A DNA stretch of 64,000 nucleotides, taken from NCBI RefSeq assembly GCF_028471945.1, contig NZ_CP110128.1, forward strand, positions 5,545,001-5,609,000, given 5' to 3'. Shown here piece by piece: positions 18,259-27,334 of the stretch; the stretch's first letter is position 1, and each line of letters opens with the position of its first letter. Position numbers and translations under genes: made by a program. Source of the stretch: Pseudomonas sp. WJP1 (GTDB lineage Bacteria > Pseudomonadota > Gammaproteobacteria > Pseudomonadales > Pseudomonadaceae). The notes beneath the pieces were generated by a model. That model saw only the letters and a list, made by a program, of their open reading frames with translations. It made no database searches and had not been told where the DNA came from.

Positions 18259-19187
18259 ACCGCCACCTTCGACAGATTTTTCTCCACCAGGGACACGAAC
18301 AACTCCTCGAGGCGATTGGTTTTGTTACGCAGGCTCAGCACTTCGATGTTCTGCTGGGCCAGCTGAGTGAACAGCGCAGTGATGCCCATGCTTTTATCCA
18401 CCTGGACTTCCAGGGTATGGCCATCGAGCAAACGTGATGGATAGCCGATCAGCTGCGGCGGCGCGCTCACACTGTTCTTCAAATCCAGCAGGAAAGTCTC
18501 GACATGCAGCTGGCCGAGCAGCTGCTTCATGCTGGTGTTCTCGACGATGGTGCCATGGTCGATGATGCCGATGTTGCGGCACAACTGCTCAGCCTCTTCC
18601 AGATAGTGGGTGGTGAGGATGATGGTGATGCCTTTCTTGTTCAGCTCGGTGAGGAAGGTCCACATCGAACGACGCAGCTCGATGTCCACCCCGGCAGTCG
18701 GTTCGTCGAGGATCAACAGGCGCGGTTCGTGGACCAGCGCGCGGGCGATCATCAGGCGACGCTTCATGCCGCCGGACAGCGAACGCGACGGCACATCGCG
18801 CTTATCCCACAGGCCCAGCTGGGTCAGGTACTGCTCGGCGCGTTCCTTGGCGACTTTCGACGGGATGCCGTAGTAACCGGCCTGGGTCACGACGATGTCG
18901 AAGGTCTTTTCGAACTGGTTGAAGTTGAACTCCTGGGGTACCACGCCGATGGACCGCTTGAGCGCCGCCGGGTTCTTGTCCAGGTCGTGACCGAAGATAT
19001 TCACCGTGCCGCTGGTCTTGTTCACCAGGGTCGAGAGAATACCGATGGTCGTGGATTTGCCGGCGCCGTTGGGGCCGAGCAAGGCGAAGAAGTCACCTTC
19101 GGCGACATCCAGATCGATACCACTCAAGGCCTGGAAACCGTTGCCGTAGGTTTTGGTTAGCTGCCGTATGGACAGAGCGGAACTCAT
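18255..19187 (-). CDS. ABC exporter ATP-binding protein (YadG-like)
   Basis: Cytoplasmic ATPase subunit, 310 residues. Walker A is GPNGAGKST (about residues 39-47), the signature is SLSGGMKRR, and Walker B is LLILDEPTAGVD, followed by the H-loop ILTTHY. The C-terminal part after about residue 220 is the family-specific extension. It is translated just ahead of, and coupled to, the permease gene. The substrate is unknown. Confidence 0.95.
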   Translation of the reverse strand: MSSALSIRQLTKTYGNGFQALSGIDLDVAEGDFFALLGPNGAGKSTTIGILSTLVNKTSGTVNIFGHDLDKNPAALKRSIGVVPQEFNFNQFEKTFDIVVTQAGYYGIPSKVAKERAEQYLTQLGLWDKRDVPSRSLSGGMKRRLMIARALVHEPRLLILDEPTAGVDIELRRSMWTFLTELNKKGITIILTTHYLEEAEQLCRNIGIIDHGTIVENTSMKQLLGQLHVETFLLDLKNSVSAPPQLIGYPSRLLDGHTLEVQVDKSMGITALFTQLAQQNIEVLSLRNKTNRLEELFVSLVEKNLSKVAV

Positions 19188-19319
19188 ATCGGATTACGCA
19201 CCAAGAAGGGAAGAAAGGGACAAATAAGGGCGGGCGGCAAGCAATGCAACCGCGGCGCATGGACGCAATGGTGCTTGTCGCCGCCCCACAAGTACAGTCA
19301 AGTGTGTCGATAGTGAGTA

Positions 19320-19943
19320 TTAAGTCAACGCGGTCATGACCGCCTTGCGATACGCCGGACGCTGTTTCAACCTTGCGTACCAGGCCTCCAGGCGGGGCAG
19401 CGGCGAAGGTTCGATCGGCATCTCGAACCAGGCATAAATGAAACTGCCCAAGGGAATGTCGCCCATGCCGATCTCGTCACCGGACAGGTATGGCTGGGTC
19501 GCCAGTGCCTGGTCTGCCATCGCCAGCAGTGTCTCGCATTCCTTGATCGCCGCCTTGATCGCGGGCCAGTCCTGTTGATCGGCGGGGGTGCGCAAAACGC
19601 CCCAGAACACTGTACGGAAGGGTCCTGCAAAACTCGAAGTGGTCCAGTCCATCCACTTCTCGGCGCTGGCCCGCGCTTGCAGGTCTGCCGGATACCACGG
19701 GGTGTTCGGCGCATGCCTGGCCATCAGATAACGGACGATGGCGTTGGACTCCCACAACACGAACCCATCCTCTTCAATCACCGGCACGCGGCCATTGGGG
19801 TTCATGGCGCGGTACTCGGGCGTATCGACAACACCGAAGGCGCCACCCGCATCGATGGCCTCATAGGCCAAGCCCAGTTCCTCGGCGGCCCACAATGGTT
19901 TTCTGACATTCGATGAATTTTTCCGACCCCAGATCTTCAGCAT
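19320..19943 (-). CDS. Glutathione S-transferase family protein
   Basis: Cytosolic protein of 207 residues with a thioredoxin-like N-terminal domain (MLKIWGRKNSSNVRKPLW; the SSN region is the likely catalytic site; later RVPVIEEDGFVLWESNAI is the glutathione-binding segment with cis-Pro and Glu-Ser) and an alpha-helical C-terminal domain. It conjugates or reduces electrophiles with glutathione; the substrate is not predictable. It stands alone, divergent from nothing obvious, with no clear terminator. Confidence 0.92.
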   Translation of the reverse strand: MLKIWGRKNSSNVRKPLWAAEELGLAYEAIDAGGAFGVVDTPEYRAMNPNGRVPVIEEDGFVLWESNAIVRYLMARHAPNTPWYPADLQARASAEKWMDWTTSSFAGPFRTVFWGVLRTPADQQDWPAIKAAIKECETLLAMADQALATQPYLSGDEIGMGDIPLGSFIYAWFEMPIEPSPLPRLEAWYARLKQRPAYRKAVMTALT

Positions 19944-19986
19944 GTCCGCCTCTCGATTGATGAATGCGCAGGCAGCATACGCCGGA

Positions 19987-20646
19987 TCAGGCGCGACTCA
20001 AATCGCTCTGCATGTCCCCCAGCAGCGGCGCAAGATGCTCGCCGAACAAGTGCGGATAGCACTTTTCAAGGTGCTCGAAGAAGAACCTTTCCGGCACGTC
20101 GGTGAACTGGCCGTGGTCGATCAGGTACTCCATCAGTTTCTCGCCGTCGCGATTGAAGGGATGGAAAACGCTGTCATTGATCCCGTCGAATTCCAGCGGT
20201 GCCACATTGAACAGGTCGCACAAGCCCTGGTTGAACGCAGGGGTGGCCTTGACCCAACGACCCTTCAGGTAAAGCTCGGTGTAGCCATGCATGGCGAACA
20301 CGTCGCTCTTGAGCAATTCGAGCAGGCGCGGGGTCGACAGATGATTGCGTACGTCCGCCAGACCGATGCGTGCAGCAATCCCGCAATGCCGCGCTGCACC
20401 GGCCAGCAGCGTGGCTTTGGGCACGCAGTAACTTTCCCCGGCCGCCAATGCATAGCTGCCACGCAGGGTCTGTGGATCGCGGCTGAAGGTGTACGGGTTG
20501 TAGCGCACCGCCTCGCGAACGGCGTAATAGAGATGGATCGCCTGCTCGAGCGGGTCGCGACTGGTACCGCGATGTTTTTCGGCGAACTCCACCACCGAAG
20601 GGTGGTCACTATCGATGAAGCGGCCGGGGCTCAGGTACTCGTCCAT
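19987..20646 (-). CDS. Transglutaminase-like domain protein
   Basis: A 219-residue transglutaminase/protease-fold protein. The ATG at 20644-20646 (MDEYLSPGRF) is chosen because GGAG lies 9 nt upstream; an in-frame ATG 15 nt further up has weaker support. The catalytic Cys lies in GESYCVPKATLLAG and the His in FAMHGYTELYLKG. The third position, usually Asp in a VDPT-like motif, reads KATPAFNQ, so the classical triad is not complete, a variation seen across this prokaryotic group. The gene precedes fadE divergently with about 260 nt between. Substrate and role are unknown. Confidence 0.85.
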   Translation of the reverse strand: MDEYLSPGRFIDSDHPSVVEFAEKHRGTSRDPLEQAIHLYYAVREAVRYNPYTFSRDPQTLRGSYALAAGESYCVPKATLLAGAARHCGIAARIGLADVRNHLSTPRLLELLKSDVFAMHGYTELYLKGRWVKATPAFNQGLCDLFNVAPLEFDGINDSVFHPFNRDGEKLMEYLIDHGQFTDVPERFFFEHLEKCYPHLFGEHLAPLLGDMQSDLSRA

Positions 20647-20907
20647 GCGGGCTATCTCCATGCTGGTAATCCAGGGCAAGTCCCGAGTCTAGCGACAGGT
20701 TCAGCACAGAGATAACGACGTTTCGGCCAAACATGGGCGCTTTGCCGCCCGCTCAATGAACGATTTTTCACGGTCTGTCGCACTGAAGGCCTACACAATC
20801 ATCCAGGGTTTCCCACAATTTCAATCCCCTCGCTCTGACCATCCCGTTTCGCGGATGCCGTCTAAGCTCTGTGGGTTGGTTCGCCCTGGGTTCACGGAGG
20901 ATTAAAT

Positions 20908-23355
20908 ATGCTGCTGTTGTGGATACTGGTTCTGGTTGTCGGGATAGCTTATTTAGCCCACCGTCGCATCGCGCCGCTGCCTGTCCTGGGCATCGTGGCT
21001 GTCTATCTGCTGGCAATGGGCGCGTTCAGCCGCGCACCGGGCTGGCTGCTTTTGATTTTCTGGGTACTGACCGCCGCCGTGGCGGCCCCCCTGCTGTTGC
21101 CTGATCTGCGCCGCAAATTCTTCAGCGCACCGATGTTCAACTGGTTCCAGAAAACCCTGCCGCCGATGTCGGAAACCGAACGTGACGCCATCGAAGCCGG
21201 CACCGTGTGGTGGGACGGCGAGCTGTTCAGCGGTCGCCCGGACTGGAACAAACTACTGTCCTACCCCAAAGCGCAACTGAACGAAGAAGAACAGGCCTTT
21301 ATCGACGGCCCGACTGAAGAACTCTGCGCCATGGTCAGCGACTGGCAGCTCGGGCAAACCATGGACTTGCCGGCCGAGGCCTGGACCTACATCAAGGACA
21401 ACGGCTTCTTTGCCCTGATCATTCCCAAGGAGTTTGGCGGCAAGGGTTTCTCGGCCTATGCCCACTCGCAAGTGGCGATGAAACTGGCCAGCCACAGCGG
21501 CGATCTCGCCTCCACCGTGATGGTCCCCAATTCCCTCGGCCCGGCCGAGCTGTTGCTGCATTACGGCACTGATGAACAACGCAACCACTACCTGCCACGC
21601 CTGGCGCGCGGCGACGAAATCCCCTGCTTTGCACTGACCGGTCCCTTGGCCGGCTCCGACGCGGGCGGCATGCCCGACACCGGGGTGATCTGCAAAGGCG
21701 AATGGGAAGGCAAGGAAACCCTCGGCCTGCGCCTGAACTGGGAAAAGCGCTACATCACCCTGGGTCCGGTCGCCACCCTGCTCGGCCTGGCATTCAAGGC
21801 CTACGACCCGGACCATCTGCTGGGAGAAGAGGAAGACCTGGGTATCAGCCTCGCGCTGATCCCAACCGATCTACCCGGTGTGGAAATCGGCCGTCGCCAC
21901 CTGCCCCTGGGCGCGGCATTCATGAATGGACCGAACTCCGGCAAGGACGTGTTCGTACCGCTGGAGTTCCTGATCGGCGGCCAGGAAATGCTCGGCAAGG
22001 GCTGGATGATGCTGATGAATTGCCTGTCCGTCGGGCGCTCGATTTCCCTGCCGGCGGTGGGCACCGGCATGGCCAAGTTCACCAGCCTGGTGACCGGCCA
22101 GTACGCGCAGATTCGCGAGCAGTTCAACGTGCCGATTGCCGCTTTCGAAGGTATTCAGGAAGCCATGGCACGCATCGGCGGCAACGCCTGGATGATGGAT
22201 GCCGCGCGGATGCTGACCGCCAACGCGGTGGACCTCGGCGAGAAACCGTCGGTGCTGTCGGCGATTCTCAAGTACCACCTCACCGAGCGTGGCCGCGAGT
22301 GCATCAGCCACGCGATGGATGTGCACGGCGGCAAGGCGATCATCATGGGGCCGAACAACTACCTGGGGCGCAAATGGAACGGCGCACCGATCTTCATTAC
22401 CGTGGAAGGCGCGAACATTCTTTCGCGCAACCTGATGATCTTCGGCCAGGGCGCGATTCGCTGCCACCCCTTCGTGCTCAAGGAAATGGCCCTGGCCACT
22501 CGGGAGGACAAGGATCAGGCACTCACCGAGTTCGATGGCCTGCTGCTCAAGCACATCGGTTTTGCCGTGGGCAACGCCGCCAGCACGCTGGTATTGAACC
22601 TCGGCTTCGGGCACCTGGAGCACGTGCCGGGCGACAAGCTCAGCCAGGGTTATTTCCGCGCGCTGAACCGTCAGGCTGCCGCGTTCGCCCTCCTCGCCGA
22701 CCTCAGCATGATGCTGCTCGGCGGCGAACTGAAACGCCGCGAGCGCTTGTCGGCACGTCTCGGTGATGTGCTGAGCAACCTGTATCTGGCCAGCGCCGCG
22801 CTCAAGCGTTACAACGACCTCGACTCGCCGGAATACATGAAGCCGCTGTTTACCTGGGCCATGGAGGAAAGCCTCGGTCACGGCGAGCGGGCCATGGATG
22901 AACTGCTGAACAACTTTCCGAACAAGGTGCTGGCCTGCCTGTTGCGGGTGATCGTGTTCCCGTTCGGGCGACGCCACAAAGGGCCATCGGATAAACTCGG
23001 CGCCGAAGTCGCGGCAGTGATTGGTCGCGCCAAGGGTGATCCGGCCCTGGAAGAAGTGCTGCTGGGTTGCTACCGCCCGCAATCGGCCGAAGACCCTGTT
23101 GGCGTCCTGCAGCACACCTGCAACCTGCTGGACGCTACGCAGCCCTTGCGCAAGAAACTGCATGTGGCGCTCAAGAGCGGCCAGGTCAAACCGGTCGCAG
23201 GGGAAGATGTCATCGATACGGCATTGGAAGCCGGCGTGTTACAACCGATGGAGGCCCACACGCTCAGTCAGGCCCAGGCGGCGCGACGCAAGGTGATCGA
23301 CGTGGATGATTTCGCTAAAGAGGAAATAGCACTGACCAATGGGAATGTCCGCTGA
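20908..23355 (+). CDS. fadE: Acyl-CoA dehydrogenase FadE
   Basis: FAD enzyme that introduces the first double bond in fatty acid beta-oxidation. The 815-residue protein is the long FadE type. Two hydrophobic segments at the N-terminus (about 1-15 and 22-62) should tether it to the inner membrane. The acyl-CoA dehydrogenase core spans about 130-520 (FALTGPLAGSDAGGMPD, then ISHAMDVHGGKAIIMGPNNY), followed by a C-terminal DUF1974 domain. A strong ribosome site (GGAGG) precedes the ATG. It is followed by a small conserved gene 81 nt downstream. Confidence 0.95.
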   Translation: MLLLWILVLVVGIAYLAHRRIAPLPVLGIVAVYLLAMGAFSRAPGWLLLIFWVLTAAVAAPLLLPDLRRKFFSAPMFNWFQKTLPPMSETERDAIEAGTVWWDGELFSGRPDWNKLLSYPKAQLNEEEQAFIDGPTEELCAMVSDWQLGQTMDLPAEAWTYIKDNGFFALIIPKEFGGKGFSAYAHSQVAMKLASHSGDLASTVMVPNSLGPAELLLHYGTDEQRNHYLPRLARGDEIPCFALTGPLAGSDAGGMPDTGVICKGEWEGKETLGLRLNWEKRYITLGPVATLLGLAFKAYDPDHLLGEEEDLGISLALIPTDLPGVEIGRRHLPLGAAFMNGPNSGKDVFVPLEFLIGGQEMLGKGWMMLMNCLSVGRSISLPAVGTGMAKFTSLVTGQYAQIREQFNVPIAAFEGIQEAMARIGGNAWMMDAARMLTANAVDLGEKPSVLSAILKYHLTERGRECISHAMDVHGGKAIIMGPNNYLGRKWNGAPIFITVEGANILSRNLMIFGQGAIRCHPFVLKEMALATREDKDQALTEFDGLLLKHIGFAVGNAASTLVLNLGFGHLEHVPGDKLSQGYFRALNRQAAAFALLADLSMMLLGGELKRRERLSARLGDVLSNLYLASAALKRYNDLDSPEYMKPLFTWAMEESLGHGERAMDELLNNFPNKVLACLLRVIVFPFGRRHKGPSDKLGAEVAAVIGRAKGDPALEEVLLGCYRPQSAEDPVGVLQHTCNLLDATQPLRKKLHVALKSGQVKPVAGEDVIDTALEAGVLQPMEAHTLSQAQAARRKVIDVDDFAKEEIALTNGNVR

Positions 23356-23436
23356 CCCATCCAGCGCTCGATCATGGGAAAATGCGCGCGGGAGCTTTAT
23401 ACTCCCGCGCCCGTTTTGCTCTTGAGGACTTATCTC

Positions 23437-23844
23437 GTGTCCAACATTGTTGCCGATCATCTCGTTTTGCTCGACCATTTGCGCAGCATCCTGGTCGCCG
23501 TAGGTGAGGCCGAACAGGTTCCCGACGAAAGCCATGCCTTGTTCCTGGAGCGCTTCGACGAACTGCTTGCACTGCTGCCGGTCGACCCGATCGAAAGCCA
23601 ATACCTGGGCCAGGACATCCTGTGCCAGGTCATCACCCGCTACCCGCAAATCGCCCACCTGGTTCCGCGCGACCTGCTGTGGTACTTCGCCGGTGACTGC
23701 CTGCATTACATGCCCGATGATGAAATCGACCTGTACCAGGCACTGGAAGAGCGTCGTTTCGAAGCCGAACAGAACGACGAACCTTTCGACTGGAACCAGG
23801 AAAAACAGCTGCTGTCCTTGTCCAATCAGGACAGCAAGCACTGA
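23437..23844 (+). CDS. Conserved hypothetical protein, PA2817-like region
   Basis: An acidic soluble protein of 135 residues starting at a GTG (VSNIVADHLVLL) with GAGGA 9 nt upstream. An ATG 63 nt earlier would add an unrelated leader. It is helical and rich in Asp, Glu and Leu, with a YFAGDCLHYMPDDEIDLYQ segment and no membrane segment or known motif. It lies directly behind fadE and is followed by a bidirectional terminator. I recognise it only as a conserved Pseudomonas protein next to the fatty acid gene; its function is unknown. Confidence 0.75.
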   Translation: MSNIVADHLVLLDHLRSILVAVGEAEQVPDESHALFLERFDELLALLPVDPIESQYLGQDILCQVITRYPQIAHLVPRDLLWYFAGDCLHYMPDDEIDLYQALEERRFEAEQNDEPFDWNQEKQLLSLSNQDSKH

Positions 23845-23860
23845 TCCGCAATCGGCAATG

Positions 23861-23896
23861 AAAAAGGCCCGCATGGTTGAACCTGCGGGCCTTTTT
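23861..23896. terminator. bidirectional terminator
   Basis: An 8-bp stem (GGCCCGCA at 23866-23873, TGCGGGCC at 23884-23891) is flanked by A5 on the left and T5 on the right. It can end both the plus-strand fadE-linked gene and the minus-strand LysR gene. Confidence 0.88.
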
Positions 23897-23903
23897 CATG
23901 CCG

Positions 23904-24902
23904 TCAGAACAAGCCCTCGCTCTCGGGCAACTCATATTCCGATACAGCCATACTCATTGGGCTCGACTTGCCGGGCTTGCCCAACGTCGGCTCCTTCTCC
24001 AGGCACTCCACCAGGTAATCGATCAACACCCGCAGCTTTGGAGGCAGGTATCGAGTGGGCGAGTACAGCAGCCACGCGCCTCCATGGTAGGACGCCAGAA
24101 AAGTCCAGTCCGGCAGCACTTGCACCATCAACCCCTTCTCCAAGGCACGCCGCGCGGTGAAGTACGGCAGGCTGCCGATGCCGATGTGCTGCAGTACCGC
24201 GCCAAAACGTATACCTGTGTGATTGGCGGCATAGCGCCCGCGCACCCCGACGGTTACCGTTTTGCTGCCTTTCTTGAACTTCCAGCGCGCATCGCTCGGG
24301 GTTTCGCCCAGGTAGATGCAACTGTGGTTGAGCAAGTCATGGGGGTGAGTTGGCGTACCATGTTCAGCCAGGTATTGAGGTGTGGCGCAGAGCAAATGGT
24401 CGATGCTCAGCAACTGTCGCCCCACCAATCCCGCGGGTGGCCGGTCGGTGATCCGAATCGCCAGGTCGACGTGATCGTCGATCAGGTCAACCTGGCGATC
24501 CTCAAGCAACAGCTCCACATCCACCTTGGGATAACGGCGCAAAAATTCCGGCATATGCGGGTGAATCACAATTCGGCCTACCGCTTTGGGGACGCTGAGG
24601 CGCACCACCCCTTCGGGCTCGTCGGTGAACTGGCCACTGATTTCCATCACTGACCGGGCGGCGTTGACCATCTCCTGACAGCGCTTGAAGACCTCTTCGC
24701 CACCGTCGCTCAAACGTAACTTGCGCGTGGTCCGCTGCAGCAGGCGAGTGGCCAGGGCCTTTTCCAGGCGCGAGATGCTGCGACTGACAGCCGAGGGCGA
24801 AGAACCCAGCTGGCGTGCGGCTTCGGAGAAGCTGCCGGTTTCGACGACCTTAACGAAAATCGCCATTTCACCCAGCAGCGGCAGTGGAAGATTTATGCTC
24901 AC
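23904..24902 (-). CDS. LysR family transcriptional regulator
   Basis: DNA-binding regulator of 332 residues with an N-terminal winged helix-turn-helix (about 12-70: FVKVVETGSFSEAARQLGSS, SAVSRSISRLEKAL) and a C-terminal substrate-binding domain. The start is a GTG at 24900-24902, with AAGGA about 11 nt upstream; an ATG 36 nt inside is a weaker alternative. It diverges from alaX-lysE across a 91-nt AT-rich gap, the usual layout for a LysR protein controlling its neighbour. The inducer is unknown. Confidence 0.92.
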   Translation of the reverse strand: MSINLPLPLLGEMAIFVKVVETGSFSEAARQLGSSPSAVSRSISRLEKALATRLLQRTTRKLRLSDGGEEVFKRCQEMVNAARSVMEISGQFTDEPEGVVRLSVPKAVGRIVIHPHMPEFLRRYPKVDVELLLEDRQVDLIDDHVDLAIRITDRPPAGLVGRQLLSIDHLLCATPQYLAEHGTPTHPHDLLNHSCIYLGETPSDARWKFKKGSKTVTVGVRGRYAANHTGIRFGAVLQHIGIGSLPYFTARRALEKGLMVQVLPDWTFLASYHGGAWLLYSPTRYLPPKLRVLIDYLVECLEKEPTLGKPGKSSPMSMAVSEYELPESEGLF

Positions 24903-24993
24903 AACGCAACAGTCCTTTGATGTTTGAACGGATTATCACGCTAAACCACGCTTCATATAATAAAAAATAGAAATTTGAATACGAGCATGGAAT

Positions 24994-25620
24994 ATGACGC
25001 TTCGCCTCTTTTTCCATAGTGATGAGCTCAAGGCCAATGTGGAAGTCCTGGACTGCGCACCCCACGAGAGCGAATTTGCCGTGGTGCTGCGCGCAACCCT
25101 GTTTCACCCCCAGGGTGGCGGGCAACCTTGTGACACGGGCTGGATTGCCGACAGCCGGGTGCTGCGCGTCGTCCAGGACCCAGACCGGATCGTCCATTTC
25201 GTCGATCAGCCGGTCAAACTTGGCATGACCCAGATCCGGATCGACGAACAACGTCGCCAGTTCAATACGCGCATGCATTCGGCCGGCCATTTGATTGGCC
25301 ACTTCGTCCAGGCCATGGGCTGGATGCCGATCAAGGCGCATCACTGGCCAGGCGAAGGGCGGGTGCAATTCAAACCCGCAGAATCGGCACAGGACGTTGA
25401 CGCGCAGACCGTTCAAAACGGCCTCGAACAGTGGATCGCCCATGACCTGCCGCGCCTGACATCAGTACGCGAGGGCGCCCGGGAAATCAGTTTCGGTGAA
25501 CTACCCGCCTATGGCTGTGGCGGCACCCATGTTCGTAGCCTGAAGGATTTGGGCGCGGTCACGATCACGGCCCTCTCGCAAAAGAAAGGCACGTTGTCCG
25601 TCCACTACCACGTGGACTGA
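24994..25620 (+). CDS. AlaX-type alanyl-tRNA editing protein
   Basis: Freestanding homologue of the alanyl-tRNA synthetase editing domain, 208 residues, which should deacylate tRNA-Ala wrongly charged with serine or glycine. The zinc-binding motifs are intact: HSAGH (about residues 91-95) and CGGTH (about 172-176). An upstream HPQGGGQP is the usual substrate-pocket signature. It runs 24 nt ahead of a lysE-family exporter gene, suggesting co-transcription under the divergent LysR gene. Confidence 0.9.
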   Translation: MTLRLFFHSDELKANVEVLDCAPHESEFAVVLRATLFHPQGGGQPCDTGWIADSRVLRVVQDPDRIVHFVDQPVKLGMTQIRIDEQRRQFNTRMHSAGHLIGHFVQAMGWMPIKAHHWPGEGRVQFKPAESAQDVDAQTVQNGLEQWIAHDLPRLTSVREGAREISFGELPAYGCGGTHVRSLKDLGAVTITALSQKKGTLSVHYHVD

Positions 25621-25644
25621 GTCCCGCGACCTTCTGGAGTTGAG

Positions 25645-26283
25645 ATGCTTTCGAATTACCTGGGCGAGTTCCTGGCACTGGCAATGATTCACTTTCTGGC
25701 CGTGGTCGCTCCCGGACCGGATTTCGCCGTGACGATTCGCCAGAGTGTGCGTTTCGGCCGGGTGGTTGGCATCTGCACGGCACTGGGGATCGGCGCGGGG
25801 ATTTCCGTGCACGTGCTGTACACCTTGCTCGGTGTCGGCGCGCTGATGCATAGCATTCCCTGGCTGTTGACGGTGGCCAAGGTCGTGGGGGGTGCCTACA
25901 TTCTTTATCTGGGTGTGAGCCTGGTGCGCAGCCGGCCGAAATCCGTACTGGAAGGCGATCAGTCGGCTGATCAACCAGTGGTCGAGCAAACGCTGCTGAA
26001 GGCGTTTACGACAGGCTTTCTGACCAACGCCACCAATCCCAAGGCCACCCTGTTCTTCCTGGCGATCTTCACCACGATCATCAGCGCCAAGACACCTTTG
26101 AAGATTCAGGCGCTATACGGTGCCTGGATGTGCCTTGTGAATGCCCTGTGGTTCGTGATCGTTGCCTTGTTCTTTTCCAGCAGCCGGGTGCGGTTGCTGT
26201 TCATGCGCATGGGGCACTGGTTCGAACGCAGCATGGGGGTGATCCTGATCCTGTTTGCCGGGCGGTTGATCCTGTCGATGTAA
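25645..26283 (+). CDS. LysE family amino-acid exporter
   Basis: Inner-membrane exporter of 212 residues with about six hydrophobic segments. The family signature near the N-terminus is AVVAPGPDFAVTIRQSV (about 21-37). A ribosome site (GGAG) lies upstream of the ATG. The neighbour alaX suggests export of an amino acid that otherwise misacylates tRNA-Ala, such as serine or a related compound, but that is inference. A good terminator follows. Confidence 0.9.
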   Translation: MLSNYLGEFLALAMIHFLAVVAPGPDFAVTIRQSVRFGRVVGICTALGIGAGISVHVLYTLLGVGALMHSIPWLLTVAKVVGGAYILYLGVSLVRSRPKSVLEGDQSADQPVVEQTLLKAFTTGFLTNATNPKATLFFLAIFTTIISAKTPLKIQALYGAWMCLVNALWFVIVALFFSSSRVRLLFMRMGHWFERSMGVILILFAGRLILSM

Positions 26284-26302
26284 TTGCGCGCGCACACAAA
26301 AG

Positions 26303-26333
26303 GCCCGCTCAGTCTGACTGGCGGGCTTTTTTT
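26303..26333 (+). terminator. terminator of alaX-lysE
   Basis: A GC-rich stem (GCCCGC at 26303-26308, GCGGGC at 26321-26326, with an inner CAGT/ACTG) is followed by seven T (26327-26333). Confidence 0.88.
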
Positions 26334-26357
26334 GTGATGACGATAAATCACGCACAA

Positions 26358-26390
26358 ACAAAAGCGCCGCTCAATGAGCGGCGCTTTTGT
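26358..26390 (-). terminator. terminator of the tRNA array
   Basis: A perfect 8-bp stem (GCGCCGCT at 26364-26371, AGCGGCGC at 26377-26384), extended by A4/T4, lies 7 nt beyond the 3' end of the last tRNA-Gly. T-rich sequence follows on the minus strand. Confidence 0.85.
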
Positions 26391-26396
26391 TAAATA

Positions 26397-26472
<76 letters not shown>

Positions 26473-26475
26473 AAA

Positions 26476-26506
26476 TGGCATCCCCTGGGGGACTCAAACA
26501 CTTGTT
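26476..26506 (-). pseudogene. decayed 3' fragment of a tRNA-Glu
   Basis: This 31-nt stretch matches the acceptor and T-arm part of the intact tRNA-Glu copies (26629 onward) at 26 of 31 positions. It occupies the same place relative to the adjacent tRNA-Gly as an intact tRNA-Glu does in the other two units. The anticodon and D-arms are missing, so it cannot be functional. Confidence 0.8.
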
Positions 26507-26510
26507 GCAA

Positions 26511-26540
26511 ACAAAAACGCCGCTCGATGAGCGGCATTCT
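26511..26540 (-). repeat. decayed copy of the array terminator
   Basis: A hairpin-like CGCCGCTCGATGAGCGG segment downstream of the middle tRNA-Gly matches the terminator at 26358-26390 and shares the flanking TTAAATATGGAGCGGG, but part of the stem and the T-run are eroded. It marks the edge of a tandem duplication and is probably too weak to stop transcription. Confidence 0.75.
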
Positions 26541-26549
26541 CGTTAAATA

Positions 26550-26625
<76 letters not shown>

Positions 26626-26628
26626 AAA

Positions 26629-26704
26629 TGGCGTCCCCTAGGGGACTCGAACCCCTGTTACCGCCGTGAAAGGGCGGTGTCCTAGGCCACTAGACGAAGG
26701 GGAC
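26629..26704 (-). tRNA. tRNA-Glu(TTC), second copy in transcript order
   Basis: A 76-nt tRNA with encoded CCA (26629-26631) and acceptor stem GTCCCCT. The anticodon loop reads CTTTCAC, so the anticodon is TTC. It is identical to the first tRNA-Glu copy. Confidence 0.97.
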
Positions 26705-26808
26705 ACGCTGCCCGGAACACATGGTGTGTGTTTCGGTGCCCAGATCCGCATCCGAAGACTTGGTTCTGGTTTCACTCAGTACCGCCCGAAAGCAATACTG
26801 TTTAAAAA

Positions 26809-26884
<76 letters not shown>

Positions 26885-26886
26885 AT

Positions 26887-26962
26887 TGGCGTCCCCTAGG
26901 GGACTCGAACCCCTGTTACCGCCGTGAAAGGGCGGTGTCCTAGGCCACTAGACGAAGGGGAC
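26887..26962 (-). tRNA. tRNA-Glu(TTC), first copy in transcript order
   Basis: A 76-nt tRNA with encoded CCA (26887-26889) and anticodon TTC. It is the first gene of the array, about 60 nt downstream of the promoter. Confidence 0.97.
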
Positions 26963-27022
26963 ACACTACAACTTCACTCCCTGCTTCGTTTCGCTGTTCG
27001 CTTTACGCTGCAAGTGGCGCGC

Positions 27023-27051
27023 ATTCTATGGATGGATTGAGAGGTCGTCAA
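27023..27051 (-). promoter_or_regulatory. promoter of the tRNA-Glu/Gly array
   Basis: On the minus strand TTGACG (27051-27046) and TAGAAT (27028-27023) are 17 nt apart. The -10 is followed by a GC-rich stretch (GCGCGCC), the discriminator type that goes with stringent control of stable RNA genes. An AT-rich region lies upstream of the -35. Confidence 0.75.
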
Positions 27052-27334
27052 CCCCCTGTTATAAATTTATTTAAATCAATGACTTCGCGCTGCTTTACGG
27101 CCCCTCCCGGCTTTTCCGTCGCCTGGGGTCTGGCGCCTATATTCTGACACTCGCCAAGGCGTTATAGTCGACGCCATGAGTGATGGCAATATGCTTCAGA
27201 GTGCCAGCATTCATATAAGCGGGCCGTGGCCGATACAACTTCAGCCACGCCGAGCCAGGCAGCCGAGCGGCTCCACTGCTCTTGGAGGCCAGGCCACTTC
27301 ACTCGCATGCAAACCCTAAAAAGAGGTTTTACCG

